Assembly: GCA_023388075.1 (NCBI GenBank)
Contig: JAEWGX010000014.1
Coordinates: forward strand, 1-62,998
Origin: Pseudomonadota bacterium
GTDB lineage: Bacteria; Pseudomonadota; Gammaproteobacteria; Burkholderiales; Burkholderiaceae_E
Length of the DNA stretch: 62,998 nt
Direction of reading: 5' to 3'
In this document: piece after piece, positions 58,637-62,998 of the stretch
How the letters are laid out: the number at the start of each line of letters is the position of its first letter
How positions within the stretch are numbered: position 1 is the stretch's first letter
Notes under the pieces: model-generated
Told to the model about the DNA's origin: nothing
Seen by the model: only the letters and a program-made list of their open reading frames with translations
Database searches by the model: none
Position numbers and translations under genes: made by a program

Positions 58637-59833
58637 TCAGCCGTTGTGCAGGTCGGGCGCCTGCAAGGTGCGCAGCACCGCCCTGTTGCAGTCCGCGAGC
58701 GTCATGAGGCAGTCGTCGAGCGCGCCGGTGAGCGCCGGATCGGGTCCCTGCTCGATCGCCTCGACGATGCGCAGGTACGGCACGTACTGGCCGGTGCGGT
58801 CCACCAGCGTCTCGTAGACGCTCTCGGGTACCGCGAGGTTGGCGAGCAGCTCGTCGAACGGCTTCTTCATCAGCTTGTCCAGCAGCGAGAAGACGCCGAG
58901 GATGAATACTTCGTCGCGCGCCGTCTCGTCGTGAGACTCGCCAAGCAGCTGCTCCAGGAAGAGGCCCCGGCGGAACGAGGCCAGCATCACCGGTCGCATG
59001 TTGGCGTCCTTGCTGGAGGTGGCGAGCAGCAGGGCGAGCCAGCGCTTGAGCTTCTGGTAGCCCAGCATCATGATCGCGTGCCGGAATGACTGCACCTGCA
59101 CGGTGAGGCCGAAGCCGACCGAGTTGATGTAGCGCAGCAGCCGGTACGCGATGGCGGGATCCCGGCGGATCACCGCCTCCATCTTGGGCGGATCGTCGCC
59201 GCGATCGGCCATGGTGATCAGCTGCATGATGGCCATGTAGTCCGGCGCCGAGCTGGGCCGGTCCTGGTAGGTGATCGCATCCTCCATCGGCCAGCCGAGC
59301 ACCGCATGCGCGCCGGTGTTGAAGCAGCGCTCCATCAGCTCGATCGTCGTCACGCCATCCTGGGCGTAGCCGATGGTGCGCCTGACGCCGGACGGCGCTC
59401 CTTTGTCGATCCAGTTGAGGCGCCGGTCCTCGGCCACGTGGATGATCGACATCCTGAAGGCCGGAATCAGCGGCGGCGGCAGCGGCGATTCGGTCCGTCC
59501 CCGCAGCACGAGCGAGAAGCCCTTGCGATGCAGCTCGGCGACCAGGGACTGCGCATGCGGATCCGCCATGGCGGCAGCCGGTATCTCCAGCCAGACGTTC
59601 GCGTTCGGCAGCACCTCGGCGAGTCCGTCGTCGAGCACCGCCTCCGGTGCCGAGACCAGGATGGTGTGGCTCTGCGGCGGCCAGTCCTGCGCCATCTCGG
59701 CATAGAGGACGGACAGCGCTGCCGGTGGCGCGGCGGACGCCTTGAGTCGCACGCGAAGCGCGATGACGGTGCGCTTGCGGTCGATGATCGGCTCGTAGCC
59801 GATCAGGGCCTGGAGGAGGTTCGGCTGTTGCAT
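58637..59833 (-). CDS. HDOD domain protein with degenerate EAL-like N-terminus (YuxH family)
   Basis: A 398-residue protein of the EAL-HDOD (YuxH) architecture. The first ~190 residues follow the EAL fold but lack the EAL catalytic signature. The second half is an HDOD domain (AIAYRLLRYINSVGFGL, SFRHAIMMLGYQKLKRWLALLLA). Such proteins are signalling scaffolds that bind c-di-GMP-linked partners, not phosphodiesterases. The start shares one base with the flgL stop (TGATG), so it is translated with the flagellar junction proteins. A link between flagella and second-messenger signalling is inferred. Confidence 0.82.
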   Translation of the reverse strand: MQQPNLLQALIGYEPIIDRKRTVIALRVRLKASAAPPAALSVLYAEMAQDWPPQSHTILVSAPEAVLDDGLAEVLPNANVWLEIPAAAMADPHAQSLVAELHRKGFSLVLRGRTESPLPPPLIPAFRMSIIHVAEDRRLNWIDKGAPSGVRRTIGYAQDGVTTIELMERCFNTGAHAVLGWPMEDAITYQDRPSSAPDYMAIMQLITMADRGDDPPKMEAVIRRDPAIAYRLLRYINSVGFGLTVQVQSFRHAIMMLGYQKLKRWLALLLATSSKDANMRPVMLASFRRGLFLEQLLGESHDETARDEVFILGVFSLLDKLMKKPFDELLANLAVPESVYETLVDRTGQYVPYLRIVEAIEQGPDPALTGALDDCLMTLADCNRAVLRTLQAPDLHNG

Positions 59834-60744
59834 CAGAAATAGTTGAAGAGAGACAGCCGCGAGATCTGGGCATAGGTGCGCATGGCGGCCTCGATCGCGA
59901 GCTGGTTGGTCTGCATGTCCGACACGACGGCGGCGTAGTCGGTCGCGGTGATGTCCGAGATGCGCGCCGCGACCTGCAGCTCGCCGGATTCCAGCAGGCG
60001 GCCGCGCGACTCGATCGCGCGCAGCTGCTCGCCCACGGAGGTGCGTGCCTGCAGCACGCGGTCCAGGGTGGTGTCCACCGCGCCCAGGGCGTTCCCGAGG
60101 CCGGCCCCCAGTGCCGCGGGGTCGATCGACGGGTCGTTCAGCTGCGCGATGATCCCGTCCAGCGCGCCGAACACCGAGCCGCCGGGCGCGCTGCTGCCGT
60201 CGCCGATGAATACCGCGCCGCCGTCGACCGTCGTGTCGAACGAGACGTCGAGCCCGGTCTGGCGCGTGCCCGGCGCCGGCTGGAAGGCGGGCGCGCCGCC
60301 GGTGGTGAACGGCGGCGCCGTGCTGCCCTGGGCCGCGAAAACATAGCCGCCGCTTCCGTCGCGCTGGTTGGCGATGGCGAGCAGCTCGTCGCGCAGGCCC
60401 TGCAGCTGGGTCGCGATGGAGGCGCAGTCCGAAGCCTGCAGCGTGCTGTTGCCCGCCCCGATCAGCAGCTCGCGCACGCCCTGCAGCGCGTCCGATGCGG
60501 CACCGAGCGAGCCGTCGGCGAGGCTCAGCATACCGGACGCGTGCGTCATCATGCGCTGCTCCATGTCTAGGCGGGCGCTGGCCGCGCGCAGTCGCTCGGC
60601 CTCGGCCGCGCCGACCGGATCGTCGCTCGCGCGGTTGATCCGCTTGCCGGTCGAGATTTGCTCCTGCAAGCGGGCCATCGTCTCGCTGCGCTGGCCGATC
60701 GAATCGATCGACTGCTGGTGGTAGAGCGCGGTCGCTATCCTCAT
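59833..60744 (-). CDS. flgL: Flagellar hook-associated protein FlgL
   Basis: A 303-residue hook-filament junction protein. The N-terminus MRIATALYHQQSIDSI is flagellin-like with the conserved ISTGKRINRASDDP stretch, and the C-terminus ends in the flagellin-type helix ISRLSLFNYF. It joins FlgK to the filament. ATG at 60744 is preferred; a GTG two codons earlier overlaps the flgK stop. It lies immediately after flgK in the same operon. Confidence 0.9.
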   Translation of the reverse strand: MRIATALYHQQSIDSIGQRSETMARLQEQISTGKRINRASDDPVGAAEAERLRAASARLDMEQRMMTHASGMLSLADGSLGAASDALQGVRELLIGAGNSTLQASDCASIATQLQGLRDELLAIANQRDGSGGYVFAAQGSTAPPFTTGGAPAFQPAPGTRQTGLDVSFDTTVDGGAVFIGDGSSAPGGSVFGALDGIIAQLNDPSIDPAALGAGLGNALGAVDTTLDRVLQARTSVGEQLRAIESRGRLLESGELQVAARISDITATDYAAVVSDMQTNQLAIEAAMRTYAQISRLSLFNYF

Positions 60745-60746
60745 GA

Positions 60747-62375
60747 TCACCCCGAAACCACCGACAGCACGGTATCGAACATCGAATTGGCGGTCGCGAT
60801 CACCCGCGCCGCCGCCTGGTAGGCCTGCTGGTACTGCAGCAGGCGCGCCGCCTCCTCGTCGAGGTTGACGCCGGATTCCGCGGCGAAGGCCGTCCGCGCA
60901 TGCGAGAGCAGCGCGCCGGATCCTTCGGCCGCCGCCTGGGCCTGCGCGGTGCGGCTGCCCACGTCGGCGACCAGCGCCGCGAATGCATCGGTGAAGGTCG
61001 CGCCCGCCACGAGCGGCTCGTCGCCGAGCGCCGCGAGCGCGCGCGCGTTGCGGTTGTCCGTCGCCGGATCGACATTGGTCGCCCCGGTGGCGAGGCCGTT
61101 GCCGTCGGTAAGCGCGAGCCGCATCTGTCCCGCGAATCCGCTGGCGCCCCGGATGCTGATCCGGTCGCCGATCGTCATGGATCCGGACGCGAGCTCGATG
61201 CGCAGGCCGTCGACGCTCGCCGGCAGCGACGCGAGGCTGGTGACGCTTCCGTCCGGCAGGCGCTCGAGCTGGTACGCGCTGCCGTCGAAGGACAGCCGGT
61301 AGTCGCTGCCGCGCAGCCGGGCGGCGTCCTCGACGGTCACGGCCAGCGCGGCGTCGCCGGCGTTGCCGGCGGCGGCAGCGGCCTGGACCGACATCGGCCC
61401 GAAGAGCGGCGCCCCGGCATTGCCGTCGGCATCGAAGCCGAGCGCCTGCTGCCGGTTGTACGCGCCGGCGACCGCCGCGGCGAGCTGGCCGAGGCGGCCT
61501 TGCGCCGCGGCCAGGTCCTGGTCGCGAAAGCGCATCAGCCCGGCCAGCTTGCCGGTGCCGAGCGCGCCCACCTCGGCCGGGATGCGGTTGCCGTTCACCT
61601 CGAACACCACCTGAAGCTTCGACGGATCCTGCGGATCCGCCCGGGTGGCCATCCGCGACGCGGTGCCACCGGCGACCAGCGGGTGGCCTCCGGCCGAGAA
61701 GAGGCTCACCGAGCCGTCGGCCTGCTCGAGCCTCGACACCTGCAACGTGCCGGCGACCTCGTCGATCAGCCGGTCACGCTGGTCCAGCAGGTCCGACGGC
61801 TGCTTTCCGGTGCCCTGGGTGGTGGCGATCAGCCGGTTGAGATCCGCGATGGCGTCGAGCCGGCCGTTCAGGGCCTCCACCGAATCGGCGATGCGCAGGT
61901 CCGCCTCGGCGCCGAGCTGTCCCATGCGCTGGCTGGTGGCGCGGAACTGAGTGGCCAGCGCGCCGGCGCGCTGGAGCACCACGTCCCGCGTGGTGCTGGC
62001 GGCCGGCTGGTTGACCAGGTCGGCAAGCGCGGAGCGCAGGTCGTCCATCGCGACGCCGAGGCCGCTCTGCGTGTCCGCGAGCAGGTCGTCGAGCTGGCCG
62101 AGCGCCTGCGCCCGGGCCGAATCGCCGGCGGCGAGCGCCGTGCCGGTGGTGACCTCGGTCGCGATGAAGCGATCGTAGCGGCGCGTGACATCGGCGACGT
62201 TGACGCCGCGGCCGAGGAAGCCCGCGCCGGTGTAGCTGCCGCCCGCTGTCTCGAGCAGCACTTCCTGGCGCACGTACCCCGGCGTGTCGACGTTGGCGAT
62301 GTTGTGCCCGGTCGTCTGCAGCTGCGCATACGCCGCGCTCAACGCGCTCTGCCCGATTCCGATCAGTCCCGCCAT
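60747..62375 (-). CDS. flgK: Flagellar hook-associated protein FlgK
   Basis: A 542-residue hook-associated protein 1. The N-terminal motif SALSAAYAQLQTTGHNIANVDTPGYVRQE and the C-terminal LLQYQQAYQAAARVIATANSM form the coiled-coil ends. The middle is a variable D2/D3 region. It caps the hook before filament assembly. It lies upstream of flgL and downstream of flgJ, the standard flagellar order. Confidence 0.93.
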   Translation of the reverse strand: MAGLIGIGQSALSAAYAQLQTTGHNIANVDTPGYVRQEVLLETAGGSYTGAGFLGRGVNVADVTRRYDRFIATEVTTGTALAAGDSARAQALGQLDDLLADTQSGLGVAMDDLRSALADLVNQPAASTTRDVVLQRAGALATQFRATSQRMGQLGAEADLRIADSVEALNGRLDAIADLNRLIATTQGTGKQPSDLLDQRDRLIDEVAGTLQVSRLEQADGSVSLFSAGGHPLVAGGTASRMATRADPQDPSKLQVVFEVNGNRIPAEVGALGTGKLAGLMRFRDQDLAAAQGRLGQLAAAVAGAYNRQQALGFDADGNAGAPLFGPMSVQAAAAAGNAGDAALAVTVEDAARLRGSDYRLSFDGSAYQLERLPDGSVTSLASLPASVDGLRIELASGSMTIGDRISIRGASGFAGQMRLALTDGNGLATGATNVDPATDNRNARALAALGDEPLVAGATFTDAFAALVADVGSRTAQAQAAAEGSGALLSHARTAFAAESGVNLDEEAARLLQYQQAYQAAARVIATANSMFDTVLSVVSG

Positions 62376-62446
62376 GGCCGCCTTGCCTGTCCGTGCCTTG
62401 CCAGTCCGTCCATCTGCCCGCCCCTACGCCGCGCCGAGGCCGGCCG

Positions 62447-62998
62447 CTACATGTCCAGGCGCCGCAGCCGCAGCGTCTGGTTGATCGTGCGCTCCAGCTT
62501 CTCGCTGTAGCGCGGATCGGTCGCATAGCCCGCCTCGCCGAGCCCGCGGGCGAAGTCCGCGGCGCTCGCCGCCTTGAGCACCCCGGCGTAACGCGCGCTG
62601 CCGGTCATCAGCCGCGCCCAGTCGGTGAATGCATCGGCGAACGACTCGTACTTGCGGAACTGCTCGACCACCTTGCGCGGCTGGCCATCGACATACTCGG
62701 TGGTCAGCACCGCAACGGTCTCGCCCCGCCATCCCCCGGTCGCCTTGATGCCGAACAGGTTGTGCGAAGGCGCGCCGTCCGCATCACGAATGTCGCGCCT
62801 TCCCCAGCCGGATTCCAGCGCCGCCTGACCGACGACGTATGCGGCCGGCAGGCCGGTACGCTCCTGTGCGGCCATGGCATGCGGCCACATCCGCTCGACG
62901 AACTCGGCCTGCCGCGGGTCCAGTCGGCGCGCGAACGAATCACGCAGCGCCTCGGCATCCCGGGCGCCGTCCACGCCACCGGGCCCGCCGTCCGACGC
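62447..62998 (-). CDS. flgJ: Flagellar peptidoglycan hydrolase FlgJ, C-terminal part
   Basis: At least 183 residues of the muramidase/glucosaminidase domain; the gene continues beyond the right edge. Landmarks are VVGQAALESGWGRR, with the catalytic glutamate, and HNLFGIKATGGW. The C-terminus is SEKLERTINQTLRLRRLDM. FlgJ locally opens peptidoglycan for rod passage. It is followed by flgK after 71 bases. The frame is open to the end of the window, so the N-terminal rod-scaffold part is outside. Confidence 0.88.
   Translation of the reverse strand, partial: ASDGGPGGVDGARDAEALRDSFARRLDPRQAEFVERMWPHAMAAQERTGLPAAYVVGQAALESGWGRRDIRDADGAPSHNLFGIKATGGWRGETVAVLTTEYVDGQPRKVVEQFRKYESFADAFTDWARLMTGSARYAGVLKAASAADFARGLGEAGYATDPRYSEKLERTINQTLRLRRLDM

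Noticed and set aside
1..62998. CRISPR array or rRNA genes
   Set aside because: No series of direct repeats with unique spacers and no rRNA-like sequence was seen. The only tandem array is the 18-bp repeat at 50713, which has no spacers.

Overview
The window is a GC-rich bacterial chromosome segment, most likely from an aerobic, aromatic-compound-degrading betaproteobacterium of the order Burkholderiales. This is inferred from gene content: an aerobic benzoyl-CoA (box) pathway, a phasin with a PHB-type promoter, the Aat/Bpt N-degron pair and a flagellar operon. No rRNA, CRISPR array, integrase or transposase was seen. No gene-free stretch exceeds 300 bases.

Positions 1-11988 hold a forward-strand acyl-CoA catabolic region: the end of a phenylacetate-CoA-ligase-like gene, a thiolase-family gene, a branched-chain-amino-acid-type (Liv) ABC importer, an acyl-CoA synthetase, a crotonase-family enzyme, a second thiolase, an SDR and a TetR regulator. 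Many of the junctions are 1-4 base overlaps. The importer probably takes up a carboxylic acid that is then activated and beta-oxidised. The substrate cannot be read from sequence.

Positions 12066-21871 are a reverse-strand defence island that reads as one operon of seven genes. It begins at a large palindrome before an AbiEi-type antitoxin/regulator. Next come an AbiEii nucleotidyltransferase with an added WYL-like domain and zinc finger, hsdM, a single-TRD hsdS, a frameshifted hsdR, a YgjP-type metallopeptidase and a HEPN-CBS fusion. The region looks less GC-rich than its flanks and sits between two catabolic clusters. It is the strongest candidate here for an undescribed system.

Positions 21923-30148 are the box cluster: boxA, boxB, boxC and the XRE-shikimate-kinase regulator boxR on the reverse strand. 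A cupin gene and a feruloyl-CoA-synthase-like ligase diverge from boxR. A 17-bp motif is shared by the boxC and boxR promoters.

Positions 30297-44414 are a second aromatic-acid cluster: SDR, cyclase/isatin-hydrolase-family enzyme, a DUF35-SDR fusion, a thiolase-fold protein without the usual cysteine, acyl-CoA ligase, two-subunit Rieske dioxygenase, indolepyruvate:ferredoxin oxidoreductase subunits, a divergent MarR regulator, a 3-hydroxyacyl-CoA dehydrogenase and an opine-dehydrogenase-like enzyme. The content resembles MarR-controlled indole-3-acetate (auxin) degradation loci, which is an inference.

Positions 44534-58587 are mostly housekeeping and small accessory genes: DUF924, TetR with a cupin, initiator tRNA, methyltransferase, LuxR-type regulator, TauE/SafE, Nudix, aat-bpt-pyrD, radical SAM, IclR, a D-Ala-D-Ala endopeptidase, thioesterase and phasin. 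Positions 58637-62998 carry the end of a flagellar operon: flgJ (partial), flgK, flgL and an HDOD protein.
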